Assembly: GCA_913020435.1 (NCBI GenBank)
Contig: CAJVZZ010000002.1
Location: forward strand, 1-64,000
Direction of reading: 5' to 3'
Length of the DNA: 64,000 nucleotides
Source: an uncultured Flavobacteriales bacterium
GTDB taxonomy: Bacteria; Bacteroidota; Bacteroidia; Flavobacteriales_G; Salibacteraceae
Part shown: one piece after another, positions 43,954 to 52,247 of the stretch
Position numbering within the stretch: position 1 is the first letter of the stretch
Layout of the letters: the number at the start of each line of letters is the position of its first letter
The notes under the pieces: model-generated
Databases searched by the model: none
Seen by the model: only the letters and a program-made list of their open reading frames with translations
What the model was told of the DNA's origin: nothing
Made by a program: the position numbers and the translations under genes

Positions 43954-45150
43954 ATGGATCAGTATCTTTCAGAACGTATTAAATCTCTTTCAGAGTCTCA
44001 AACTCTTGCAATGGCTGCCAAGAGTAGAGAGTTAAAAGCACAGGGCATAGATGTTATTAGCCTCAGCATAGGTGAACCCGATTTCAATACACCAGAATTT
44101 ATCAAAGAGGCTGCAAAGCGAGCAATCGATGATAATTTCTCTCACTACCCACCTGTACCTGGATATAGTGAAGTACTCGAAGCTATTTCAAAAAAATTTA
44201 AACGTGACAATAATTTAGACTATGCTCCAAATCAGATTGTTGTTTCTAACGGCGCCAAACAGTCCTTGGCTAATGTTTTGCTCAGCCTACTTGATCCAGG
44301 AGACGAAGTATTAGTGCCAACCCCCTTTTGGGTTAGTTACGTTGAATTAATAAAACTGGCTGGGGGAGTTCCAATTTTCATAAAAGCCGATGTAGAATCG
44401 GACTTTAAAATTACAGGAGAGCAACTCAAAAGTGCTATTACTGATAAAACAAAATTGGTAATGTTCAGTTCTCCTTGCAACCCTAGTGGTTCAGTATATT
44501 CTAAAAATGAACTAGAGGACTTGAAAAATGTATTGGTTAATTATCCTAATATTTTTGTCATCGCTGATGAAATATATGAATTGATAAATTTTGGAGAAAA
44601 GCACTTTTCAATTGCATGTTTCAAAGATTTATATAGTCAAGTTATCACAGTTAACGGGGTCTCAAAAGGATTTGCAATGACTGGCTGGAGAATAGGCTAC
44701 ATAGGAGCACCACTTTGGCTTGCAAAAGCAGTGATTAAAATGCAAGGTCAAATTACTTCTGCGGCATCTAGTATTGCTCAAAAAGCGGCACAAGCTGCAG
44801 TAGAGGCCGACCCGGAAGTCATGTCAGGAATGCGTGACGAGTTTTTAAAACGTCGGGATATGATGCTGGAAAAACTCAATGAGATTGAAGGAATTAGATG
44901 CAGTATTCCAAAAGGAGCCTTCTATTTGTTTCCAGATGTTCAGCATTTTTTCGGAAAAAGCTTCAATGGAACGCGAATTGAAAATGCCGATGATCTTTGC
45001 ATGTATTTGCTTGAGGAAGCTAGGATTGCTTTGGTTACAGGGTCGGCATTTGGAAACCCAGAATGTATTCGTCTTTCGTATGCCGCTTCTAATGACGATT
45101 TGATAGAAGCTGCAAACCGATTAAAAAAAGCACTTGAACAACTTCAATAA
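43954..45150 (+). CDS. Aspartate aminotransferase-type PLP enzyme (class I/II)
   Basis: The 398-residue fold-type I enzyme contains ISLSIGEPDFNTPEF, NGAKQSLANVLLSLLDPGDEVLVPTPFWVSY, the substrate Asn in FSSPCNPSGSVY, DEIYE, and the PLP lysine Lys238 in VSKGFAMTGWRIGY. This is the AspC subgroup I-gamma form common in Bacteroidota, transferring amino groups between aspartate or related acids and 2-oxoglutarate. Substrate range cannot be read from sequence. It is the first of four tightly packed genes. Confidence 0.95.
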   Translation: MDQYLSERIKSLSESQTLAMAAKSRELKAQGIDVISLSIGEPDFNTPEFIKEAAKRAIDDNFSHYPPVPGYSEVLEAISKKFKRDNNLDYAPNQIVVSNGAKQSLANVLLSLLDPGDEVLVPTPFWVSYVELIKLAGGVPIFIKADVESDFKITGEQLKSAITDKTKLVMFSSPCNPSGSVYSKNELEDLKNVLVNYPNIFVIADEIYELINFGEKHFSIACFKDLYSQVITVNGVSKGFAMTGWRIGYIGAPLWLAKAVIKMQGQITSAASSIAQKAAQAAVEADPEVMSGMRDEFLKRRDMMLEKLNEIEGIRCSIPKGAFYLFPDVQHFFGKSFNGTRIENADDLCMYLLEEARIALVTGSAFGNPECIRLSYAASNDDLIEAANRLKKALEQLQ

Positions 45151-45155
45151 TCTAC

Positions 45156-46142
45156 ATGCAAAATAAAATTCAACAGGCATTCGATTCATTCAATGATATG
45201 AGTGTTCTCATTATTGGAGATGCTATGATTGACGCTTATGTTTATGGTTCTGTTAATCGAATGTCCCCTGAAGCGCCTGTCCCTATTGTGGATGTAGAAA
45301 AAAGAGAAAACCGATTAGGAGGAGCGGCTAACGTAGCAAGGAATATTCAAAGTATGGGAGCAAAACCTATATTGTGCACAGCAATTGGGAACGATACACC
45401 CGGTCAACAATTCTTAGAGTTGATGCGGATTGATATGTTGGACGTTAGAGGTATTGTTAGCTCTCCATCAAGAACAACAACGGTAAAAACTAGAATAATT
45501 AGTGGAAGTCGACAAATTGCCAGAGTGGATGAAGAGATTATTGAATCGCTTTCAGCTGATGACCAAGACATCATGTTTTCCCGAATTAGCGAGCTTATTA
45601 AGTCAGAATCTGTTGCGGCTATTATCTTTGAAGACTACGACAAAGGCAGTATTACGCAAGGATTAATTGAAAAAGTTGTTTCATTAGCAAATGAGAAGAA
45701 TATCCCAACTGCAGTAGACCCAAAAAAAGAGCGCTTCTTACACTACAAAAATATTTCCTTATTCAAACCCAATTTTAAAGAACTAGAAGAAGGATTAGAT
45801 ATTAAAATTCGCAATGAACACGATGCAATAGTTATCGCAGATCAAAAATTAAGGTTAGAACTCAACCATGACATTTCACTTATTACTTTGTCAGAAAAAG
45901 GTGTTTTTGTCTCAGACAAAATAAGTAGCAACTCTTATCCTGCTCATATTAGAAATATTTCGGATGTCAGTGGCGCTGGTGACACTGTAATTGCAGTTGC
46001 CACACTTTGTTTGGCTGCAGACCTAGACTCATCTACTATTGCACAAGTATCAAACCTTGCTGGAGGGTTGGTTTGCGAAGTTGCTGGTGTAATTTCAATC
46101 AATAAACAAAACTTGTTGGACGAAACTTTGTCTATAATCTAA
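45156..46142 (+). CDS. D-glycero-beta-D-manno-heptose-7-phosphate kinase-like PfkB enzyme (HldE domain 1)
   Basis: The 328-residue PfkB-family kinase has MSVLIIGDAMIDAYVYGSV, NRLGGAANVARNIQ, DYDKGSITQGLIE, VDPKKERFLHYKNISLFKPN and the catalytic DVSGAGDTVIAV. These are the features of the heptose-7-phosphate kinase half of HldE/RfaE. The nucleotidyltransferase half is absent, as in organisms with separate HldA and HldC-like enzymes. It would feed ADP-heptose for LPS inner core. Five bp separate it from aspC. Confidence 0.88.
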   Translation: MQNKIQQAFDSFNDMSVLIIGDAMIDAYVYGSVNRMSPEAPVPIVDVEKRENRLGGAANVARNIQSMGAKPILCTAIGNDTPGQQFLELMRIDMLDVRGIVSSPSRTTTVKTRIISGSRQIARVDEEIIESLSADDQDIMFSRISELIKSESVAAIIFEDYDKGSITQGLIEKVVSLANEKNIPTAVDPKKERFLHYKNISLFKPNFKELEEGLDIKIRNEHDAIVIADQKLRLELNHDISLITLSEKGVFVSDKISSNSYPAHIRNISDVSGAGDTVIAVATLCLAADLDSSTIAQVSNLAGGLVCEVAGVISINKQNLLDETLSII

Positions 46143-46151
46143 AAGTAAATA

Positions 46152-46880
46152 ATGCCCCAAGTAACCCCATATCAAAAAACTGATGCTACCAAAAAAGAAC
46201 AAGTAGCAGAAATGTTTGACAACATAGCTCACAAATACGATTTCCTAAATCATATTTTATCAATGGGAATTGATATTCTGTGGCGAAAAAAAGCAATCCG
46301 ATTATTAAAGCCTTATCAGCCCAAGCAAATATTAGATATTGCAACCGGCACAGGAGACTTCGCATTAGAAGCTTTGGCCCTTAATCCTGATAAAATTATT
46401 GGTGCTGACATAAGCCGAGACATGCTCGCGGTTGGAGTAGAAAAAATAAAGAAAAAAGGCCTCCAAGACAAAATTTCATTTCAATATGGTGACTCAGAGA
46501 ACCTTCCGTTTGAAACTGATTCATTTGATGCGATAACAGTTTCTTTTGGAGTGCGAAATTTCGAAGATTTAGAAAAGGGATTATCTGACATGCGCAGAGT
46601 ACTTAAACCTAAGGGTGCTGTTGCAATAATTGAATTTAGTAAACCATCGGCTTTTCCAATTAAGCAGTTGTACAGTTTTTATTTCAAGAATATTTTACCA
46701 GGAATAGGAAAAATGATTTCAAAAGATGCTCGAGCATACACCTATCTCCCCGAGTCTGTAGAAGCATTTCCGCATGGTGATGCCTTTGTTAAAATAATGG
46801 ATAAAGTAGGTTATACTAATGTTAAAGCTTATCCGTTAACTTTTGGGATTGCCAGTATTTATTTAGCTGAAAAAGATTGA
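46152..46880 (+). CDS. ubiE: Demethylmenaquinone methyltransferase UbiE/MenG
   Basis: The 242-residue SAM-dependent methyltransferase has the UbiE signatures MFDNIAHKYDFLNHILSMGID, ILDIATGTGDFALEA (SAM loop), FDAITVSFGVRNFEDLEKGL and LPESVEAFPHGDAF. In Bacteroidota, which respire with menaquinone, it performs the last step of menaquinone synthesis. It lies 9 bp after the heptose kinase gene and 7 bp before the porT-like gene, an arrangement I recall from related genomes. Confidence 0.97.
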   Translation: MPQVTPYQKTDATKKEQVAEMFDNIAHKYDFLNHILSMGIDILWRKKAIRLLKPYQPKQILDIATGTGDFALEALALNPDKIIGADISRDMLAVGVEKIKKKGLQDKISFQYGDSENLPFETDSFDAITVSFGVRNFEDLEKGLSDMRRVLKPKGAVAIIEFSKPSAFPIKQLYSFYFKNILPGIGKMISKDARAYTYLPESVEAFPHGDAFVKIMDKVGYTNVKAYPLTFGIASIYLAEKD

Positions 46881-46887
46881 TTACGAA

Positions 46888-47622
46888 TTGAAGTTTCCTA
46901 GAAATATTATTGTTTTAGTTGCCATGATACTCTGCAGTTCTGCTTTTGCTCAGCGCAACAAATACACGAAAACTCATATTAATAACCTTTCTACATTCGA
47001 TGACAAGTTCATGCATTTTGGATTTTCATTGGGCATTAATTCATCTGATTTTACTATCGATTACGATTTATCTCGAAATGACTCTTTAAAAAGACTAGAG
47101 GTTGACCCTCAGCTTGGATTTAACTTAGGTATTGTAACCGATTTACACCTTGGTCGACATTTCAATCTCAGATTCATACCAACCCTCTCCTTTTCTCAAA
47201 GAAACATTCAGTATGAATTTCAATCGTTTAGAGGAGAAGCAAATCAGAAATTTTTGAAACCTATAGAAAGTACATATCTAGATTTTCCAGTAAACCTGAA
47301 GCTAAGAAGCGCTAGAGATCACAACTTTGTCGCCTATGTATTGGGAGGGTTTATGTATAGTTATGATTTAGTAAGTCAAGAAGACTCAAGAAACAACTCG
47401 TCAAACCCTGATGATATAGTTATAAAGCTCGCAAAAAACACCTATAATTATCAAGTAGGATTTGGATTTGATTTTTTCCTGCAATATTTCAAATTTAGTC
47501 CTGAATTTAAATTATCCATGGGATTAGGAGACCAACTCATTCAAGACAATACCTTATTTGCAAATCCAATCGACAGAATTCGTTCCCGAATATTCTTAGT
47601 ATCCTTAACTTTTGAAGGATAA
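46888..47622 (+). CDS. porT: PorT-type outer-membrane barrel protein (T9SS biogenesis)
   Basis: The 244-residue product starts at TTG with a signal peptide (MKFPRNIIVLVAMILCSSAFAQ). A later ATG at codon 13 would cut the signal. The mature part is an eight-strand barrel of the PorT type (FDDKFMHFGFSLGINSSDF, LGFNLGIVTDLHLGRHFNLRFIPTLSFSQR, STYLDFPVNLKLRS). PorT (SprT in Flavobacterium) is needed for type IX secretion and gliding. Position immediately after ubiE supports the call. General porin-family members look similar, so the assignment is good but not certain. Confidence 0.78.
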   Translation: MKFPRNIIVLVAMILCSSAFAQRNKYTKTHINNLSTFDDKFMHFGFSLGINSSDFTIDYDLSRNDSLKRLEVDPQLGFNLGIVTDLHLGRHFNLRFIPTLSFSQRNIQYEFQSFRGEANQKFLKPIESTYLDFPVNLKLRSARDHNFVAYVLGGFMYSYDLVSQEDSRNNSSNPDDIVIKLAKNTYNYQVGFGFDFFLQYFKFSPEFKLSMGLGDQLIQDNTLFANPIDRIRSRIFLVSLTFEG

Positions 47623-47638
47623 AAACATTTAACGTATT

Positions 47639-47656
47639 TACTATGCGAGCATAGTA
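47639..47656. promoter_or_regulatory. Palindrome in the marR promoter, candidate operator
   Basis: TACTATG, spacer CGAG and CATAGTA form a perfect 7-bp-arm palindrome covering the expected -33 position of the promoter whose -7 box is at 47667. MarR dimers usually bind such dyads in their own promoters. Confidence 0.5.
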
Positions 47657-47666
47657 CTTTTTGTTT

Positions 47667-47674
47667 TAGATTTG
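47667..47674 (+). promoter_or_regulatory. -7 box abutting the marR gene
   Basis: TAGATTTG ends 5 nt before the ATG at 47680, predicting a transcript with a leader of about 0-2 nt. Confidence 0.5.
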
Positions 47675-47679
47675 GGAAC

Positions 47680-48123
47680 ATGAAACCCGAAGATACTTTT
47701 GATTACCCCTTGCGTTGGTCTTGGCATAGCGTTCAAAGACATTACAATATTATTGCATCTAAGAATGACCTTACCATGACAATGGGTTATGTCCTGCTAA
47801 ACATTGACCAAGAAAACGGAACACCTAGCACCAAATTAGGTCCCCAAATAGGAATGGAACCAGGCAGCCTTACTAGAACAATAAAAACAATGATAGATAA
47901 AGGCTACATCTACAAACAATCTGACGAAATTGATCGTAGAAAAGTATATATCTGCATTACCGAGTTGGGCAAACTTAAACGCGAAGCATCGCGAGAAGCC
48001 GTAATCCATTTTAATGCACATCTAGACAAGAAAATATCTAAATCTCAAAAGAAAAAATTCTTTGAGGTTATGGAAATAATAAATAACGTTTTAAGTAACG
48101 AAAACATATTTGAAGAACTATAA
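47680..48123 (+). CDS. MarR family transcriptional regulator of the fad operon
   Basis: The 147-residue winged-helix repressor has the MarR core: dimer helices (SWHSVQRHYNIIASKNDLTM), recognition helix region (TPSTKLGPQIGMEPGSLTRTIKTMIDKGYI) and the wing DEIDRRKVYICITELGK. Its stop is 4 bp before the fadN start, so it heads the beta-oxidation operon and most likely controls it, perhaps sensing acyl-CoA. A palindrome at 47639-47656 is a candidate operator. The usual fatty-acid regulators FadR (TetR or GntR) are not seen here. Confidence 0.9.
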   Translation: MKPEDTFDYPLRWSWHSVQRHYNIIASKNDLTMTMGYVLLNIDQENGTPSTKLGPQIGMEPGSLTRTIKTMIDKGYIYKQSDEIDRRKVYICITELGKLKREASREAVIHFNAHLDKKISKSQKKKFFEVMEIINNVLSNENIFEEL

Positions 48124-48127
48124 AAAT

Positions 48128-50533
48128 ATGAAACGACGAATTAAAAAAGTAGCTGTACTGGGTTCTGGAGTTATGGGCTCACGTATTGCCTGCCATTTTG
48201 CAAATATTGGCTTAGAAGTTATTCTTATGGATATAGTTCCTAAAGAACCAAATGATAAAGAGTTGGCCAAAGGTCTGACTATAGGTGATAAAGCCGTTCG
48301 AAATAGATTTGTAAACGACTCACTGAAGTTTGCCCTAAAAAGCAACCCCTCTCCTATCTACAGAAAGTCTTTTGCAAAGAAAATTTCAACTGGTAACTTC
48401 ACAGACGATTTAGACAAAATCAAAGATTGTGATTGGATTATCGAAGTGATCATTGAGAACCTAGACATTAAAAAATCACTTTTCGAAAAAGTTGAATCAG
48501 TCAGAACTCCTGGCACCTTAATTACTTCCAACACTTCTGGAATACCAATCCATTTAATGACTGATAGTCGTTCTGAAGATTTCAAAAAACATTTCTGCGG
48601 AAGTCATTTCTTTAATCCACCAAGATATCTTCCACTATTAGAAATTATTCCTACGAAATATACTTCACTAGAAGTCATCGAATTTTTAACGGATTACGGA
48701 CAGCGTTTTCTTGGTAAGGAAACAGTGCTTTGTAAAGATACTCCAGCATTTATCGCAAATCGAGTTGGCGTTTATTCTATCATGGCATTGTTCCATATTG
48801 TAGAAGAAATGGGACTTACCGTTGATGAAGTTGATAAATTAACCGGACCAATTATTGGCAGACCAAAATCAGCAACCTTCAGAACTTGTGACGTAGTTGG
48901 ATTAGACACTTTAGTGCATGTAGCCAATGGTTTAAAAACTGCTGTAACAAACGATGAAAAAATTGACACTTTTAAGATTCCGCGTTACGTTTCTAAAATG
49001 GTCGAAAGTGGCTGGCTAGGAAGTAAATCAAATCAAGGGTTCTATAAAAAAGTAAAAGGCGAGGACGGAAAATCAGAAATTCTTTCTCTAAACCTAGACA
49101 CATTAGACTACGAACCAAAACAACGTGTAAAATTTGCTACGCTTGAAATGACAAAACCGGTTGACGATTTAAGTAAACGTCTACCAATGTTACTAAAAGG
49201 AAAAGACAAAGCCGGAGAATTTTACAGAAAAATGTTCTTTTCTCTGCTAGAATATGCATCAAATCGTATCCCAGAAATTTCTGATGAATTGTACAAAATT
49301 GACGACGCAGTTTGTGCCGGATTTGGATACAAATTAGGACCATTCGCAACATGGGATGTTCTTGGAGTTGAATCAACATTAAAACAAATGAAAGCTGAGG
49401 GCTACTCTCCTGCTCCATGGGTAGAAGAAATGCTGACTTCAGGTTCAACAACGTTTTATTCGAACAAAGAAGGATCTAGATCTTACTACGATATTACTAG
49501 TACATCTCAAATACTCATACCTGGTTCAGATCAGCTATTAGACTTGAATTTAATTCGCGAATCGAATACCATTTGGGGGAATTCTGGAACTACTATCACT
49601 GATTTAGGAGACGGAATTATAAATCTTGAATTTCACACAAAAATGAACACCATAGGTGGTGAAGTTTTAGCGGGAGTAAATAAAGCAATTGATTTAGCAG
49701 AATCAGAATACGACGGATTAGTCATTTCAAATACTGGAGATAATTTTTCTGCCGGCGCTAATGTCGGAATGATATTCATGATGGCAGTTGAGCAAGAATA
49801 CGACGAACTCGATTTCGCAATTCGAGCCTTCCAAAATACGATGATGCGTTTGCGTTATTCGAGTATCCCTGTTGTTGTTGCTCCGCATAATTTAGCCCTT
49901 GGAGGTGGTTGTGAAATGAGTATGCATGCCGATAAAGTCGTTGCTCACGCAGAACTGTATATGGGATTAGTAGAATTTGGTGTCGGGGTTATTCCAGGCG
50001 GTGGAGGTAGTAAAGAATTCGCGCTAAGATGCAGCGATGCTTTCCGTGAAGGTGATGTTAAAATCAACACGCTTAGAAATAAATTCCTTACGATTGGGCA
50101 AGCAAAGGTTTCAACCTCCGCATACGAAGCGTTTGATTTAGGCTACTTAAGAGAAGGAATTGATGAAGTTGTAGTCAGCAGAAAACTACAGCTCAAAAGA
50201 GCGAAAGAATCTGCGATGCAGCTGGCAATTAACGGATACACTCAGCCTCAGAAACGCTCCGATATTAATGTATTGGGTCAAGAGGGTTTAGGAATAGTGT
50301 ATGTCGGCGCTAACTCTATGAAATCTGGTAATTATATGTCCGAGCATGATCAATTGATTTCTGAAAAATTAGGCTGGGTGCTTTGTGGAGGAGATTTGTC
50401 TGAAGAAACGCAAGTAAGTGAACAGTATCTATTAGATATGGAAAGACGCGCTTTTCTAGAATTGTGTGCCGAGAGAAAAACATTAGAACGATTGCAGAGT
50501 ATAATCAAAACAGGAAAGGTTCTACGAAATTGA
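48128..50533 (+). CDS. fadN: 3-hydroxyacyl-CoA dehydrogenase / enoyl-CoA hydratase fusion (FadN type)
   Basis: The start is the ATG at 48128 (MKRRIKKVAVLGSGVMGSRIA); the longer TTG frame overlaps marR. The 801-residue enzyme has the NAD-binding dehydrogenase first (GSGVMGSRIACHFANIGLEV, SNTSGIPIHLM, HFFNPPRYLPLLEI). A crotonase domain follows in the C-terminal third (NTGDNFSAGANVGMIFM, ALGGGCEMSMHADKVVAH, GVIPGGGGSKEFALR). This order is reversed relative to E. coli FadB/FadJ and matches Bacillus FadN, whose operon is also fadN-fadA-fadE. It performs hydration and oxidation steps of beta-oxidation. Confidence 0.95.
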   Translation: MKRRIKKVAVLGSGVMGSRIACHFANIGLEVILMDIVPKEPNDKELAKGLTIGDKAVRNRFVNDSLKFALKSNPSPIYRKSFAKKISTGNFTDDLDKIKDCDWIIEVIIENLDIKKSLFEKVESVRTPGTLITSNTSGIPIHLMTDSRSEDFKKHFCGSHFFNPPRYLPLLEIIPTKYTSLEVIEFLTDYGQRFLGKETVLCKDTPAFIANRVGVYSIMALFHIVEEMGLTVDEVDKLTGPIIGRPKSATFRTCDVVGLDTLVHVANGLKTAVTNDEKIDTFKIPRYVSKMVESGWLGSKSNQGFYKKVKGEDGKSEILSLNLDTLDYEPKQRVKFATLEMTKPVDDLSKRLPMLLKGKDKAGEFYRKMFFSLLEYASNRIPEISDELYKIDDAVCAGFGYKLGPFATWDVLGVESTLKQMKAEGYSPAPWVEEMLTSGSTTFYSNKEGSRSYYDITSTSQILIPGSDQLLDLNLIRESNTIWGNSGTTITDLGDGIINLEFHTKMNTIGGEVLAGVNKAIDLAESEYDGLVISNTGDNFSAGANVGMIFMMAVEQEYDELDFAIRAFQNTMMRLRYSSIPVVVAPHNLALGGGCEMSMHADKVVAHAELYMGLVEFGVGVIPGGGGSKEFALRCSDAFREGDVKINTLRNKFLTIGQAKVSTSAYEAFDLGYLREGIDEVVVSRKLQLKRAKESAMQLAINGYTQPQKRSDINVLGQEGLGIVYVGANSMKSGNYMSEHDQLISEKLGWVLCGGDLSEETQVSEQYLLDMERRAFLELCAERKTLERLQSIIKTGKVLRN

Positions 50534-50547
50534 AAATTTCATAGAAG

Positions 50548-50562
50548 TACAACGTAAAACGA
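50548..50562. repeat. ACGT-rich repeat, copy 1
   Basis: GTACAACGTAAAACG lies between fadN and the four-helix-bundle gene. Related strings lie at 52161 (direct) and 52209-52230 (inverted), on the far side of fadA. Confidence 0.6.
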
Positions 50563-50592
50563 AAAAATTGTAAAACGTCAGATACTGATTAA

Positions 50593-50946
50593 ATGAATCG
50601 ATACAAAGAATTAAGAGTTTGGGAGGAATCCATGGAGATTGTAACAAAAGTCTACAAGGTAACCGCTCGTTTCTCTGATTCTGAAAAACTTGGATTGACC
50701 TCTCAATTAAGAAGGAATGCCGTTTCTATTCCCTCAAATATTGCAGAAGAAGCCAGGAGAAATAATCCTAAAGAATTTAATCAGTTCTTTGGGATAGCAT
50801 TAGGGTCAAGTCGTGAAATTGAAACCCAACTCGAAATAGCTCAAAGACTAGGTTATCTGGAGAGAAAAGAACTAGATATTCTTTTAGACCAGATTGATAA
50901 AATTAAAAACATGACATATAAGCTGCAACGCACGATTACGTCCTAG
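50593..50946 (+). CDS. Four-helix-bundle protein (S23 / 23S rRNA intervening-sequence family)
   Basis: The 117-residue helical protein has the family blocks YKELRVWEESMEIVTKVYKVT, LTSQLRRNAVSIPSNIAEEARR, FNQFFGIALGSSREIETQL and AQRLGYLERKEL. Relatives are encoded in rRNA intervening sequences and at scattered sites in Bacteroidota; the related Avd proteins help diversity-generating retroelements. Function is unknown and no reverse transcriptase is in the window. It sits between fadN and fadA, splitting an otherwise standard fadNAE operon, with ACGT-rich repeats nearby, which suggests insertion. Confidence 0.93.
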   Translation: MNRYKELRVWEESMEIVTKVYKVTARFSDSEKLGLTSQLRRNAVSIPSNIAEEARRNNPKEFNQFFGIALGSSREIETQLEIAQRLGYLERKELDILLDQIDKIKNMTYKLQRTITS

Positions 50947-50983
50947 CGTGGTACCTTGTAAAATATACCTGATACATTAAAAT

Positions 50984-52159
50984 ATGGAAGCATACATAGT
51001 AGCAGCAAAAAGAAGTGCCGTAGGCAAAGCAAATCGAGGTGGTTTTAGATTTTTAAGACCTGATGATTTGGCCGCCCAAGTTATTAAAGGGTTGATGGCT
51101 GAAGTTCCCGAATTGGAGGCGGAGCAAATTGATGATTTAATAGTTGGCAATGCAATGCCAGAAGCTGAACAAGGTTTAAACGTTGGAAGATTGATTTCAT
51201 TAATGAGTTTCGATTCTAATAAAATTCCGGGTCAAACGGTGAATAGATATTGTAGTTCTGGATTGGAAACCATTGCTATTGCAACTGCGAAAATTCGAGC
51301 TGGAATGGCTGATTGTATAATTGCAGGAGGCGCCGAAAGCATGAGTTTGATTCCTATGGGTGGCTGGAGAGTTGTTCCAAACCACAAGATTGGGAAAGAA
51401 AATCCAGACTGGTATTGGGGAATGGGACTTACCGCTGAGGAAGTTGCTAAACGTTATAAAATATCGAGAGAAGAGCAAGACGAATTTGCATTTCATTCGC
51501 ACCGAAAAGCAACTGCGGCACTTAAAAACGGAAACTTCAAAGACGGAATAATTCCAATTGAAGTTGAAGAAACTTTCTTGAAAAACGGTAAGCGGACAAC
51601 CAGAACTTACACTATAGATACTGACGAAGGAGTTCGCTCAGACACTAAGGTTGAAGTACTTTCAAAACTACGTCCGGTCTTTAATGCAACTGGATCGGTA
51701 ACTGCAGGAAATTCTTCTCAAACAAGCGATGGGGCAGCATTTGCGATTGTAATGAGCGAGAAAATGGTAAACGAATTGGGATTAAAACCAATCGCACGAT
51801 TAGCGTCCTACGCTCCAGTTGGTGTAGAACCAAAAATCATGGGAATGGGTCCTGTTTCTGCTGTTCCAAAAGCATTAAAACAAGCCGGACTTACTTTAAA
51901 CGACATTGAACAAATAGAATTGAACGAGGCATTTGCGTCTCAAAGTGTTGCCGTTATTCGAGAATTAGGATTAAATCCTGATATCGTTAATGTAAATGGC
52001 GGCGCTATTGCCTTAGGTCATCCATTGGGCTGTACAGGTGCAAAATTATCGGTGCAGCTATTTGATGAAATGAGAAGAAGAAAACAGAAATACGGCATTG
52101 TTACCATGTGCGTGGGAACCGGACAAGGAGCAGCTGGGGTTTATGAGTTAATTAATTAA
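50984..52159 (+). CDS. fadA: Acetyl-CoA C-acyltransferase (3-ketoacyl-CoA thiolase)
   Basis: The 391-residue thiolase has the nucleophilic cysteine in TVNRYCSSGLETIA, the acid-base histidine in GGAIALGHPLGCTGAKL, and the second active cysteine in VTMCVGTGQGAAGVYEL. It also has NEAFASQSVAVI. It cleaves 3-ketoacyl-CoA with CoA to acetyl-CoA and a shortened acyl-CoA, the last step of beta-oxidation. It belongs to the fad operon together with fadN and fadE. Confidence 0.96.
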   Translation: MEAYIVAAKRSAVGKANRGGFRFLRPDDLAAQVIKGLMAEVPELEAEQIDDLIVGNAMPEAEQGLNVGRLISLMSFDSNKIPGQTVNRYCSSGLETIAIATAKIRAGMADCIIAGGAESMSLIPMGGWRVVPNHKIGKENPDWYWGMGLTAEEVAKRYKISREEQDEFAFHSHRKATAALKNGNFKDGIIPIEVEETFLKNGKRTTRTYTIDTDEGVRSDTKVEVLSKLRPVFNATGSVTAGNSSQTSDGAAFAIVMSEKMVNELGLKPIARLASYAPVGVEPKIMGMGPVSAVPKALKQAGLTLNDIEQIELNEAFASQSVAVIRELGLNPDIVNVNGGAIALGHPLGCTGAKLSVQLFDEMRRRKQKYGIVTMCVGTGQGAAGVYELIN

Positions 52160-52160
52160 C

Positions 52161-52230
52161 GTACAACGAAAAACGTATCATGAATCACGACAATCAGTTG
52201 TGAACAAACGTTTTACGTAATACGTTGCAC
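52161..52230. repeat. Imperfect inverted repeat, ACGT-rich, between fadA and fadE
   Basis: GTACAACGAAAAACGTAT near the left end is mirrored by ACGTTTTACGTAATACGTTG near the right end, so the roughly 70-bp spacer could fold back on itself. Both arms share a GTRCAACG...AAAACG core with the repeat at 50548. Confidence 0.6.
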
Positions 52231-52247
52231 AATTAAAACGAAAGAAA

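Noticed and set aside
50593-50946. Diversity-generating retroelement because of the Avd-like four-helix-bundle gene
   Set aside because: No reverse transcriptase, template repeat or variable repeat was found in the window.
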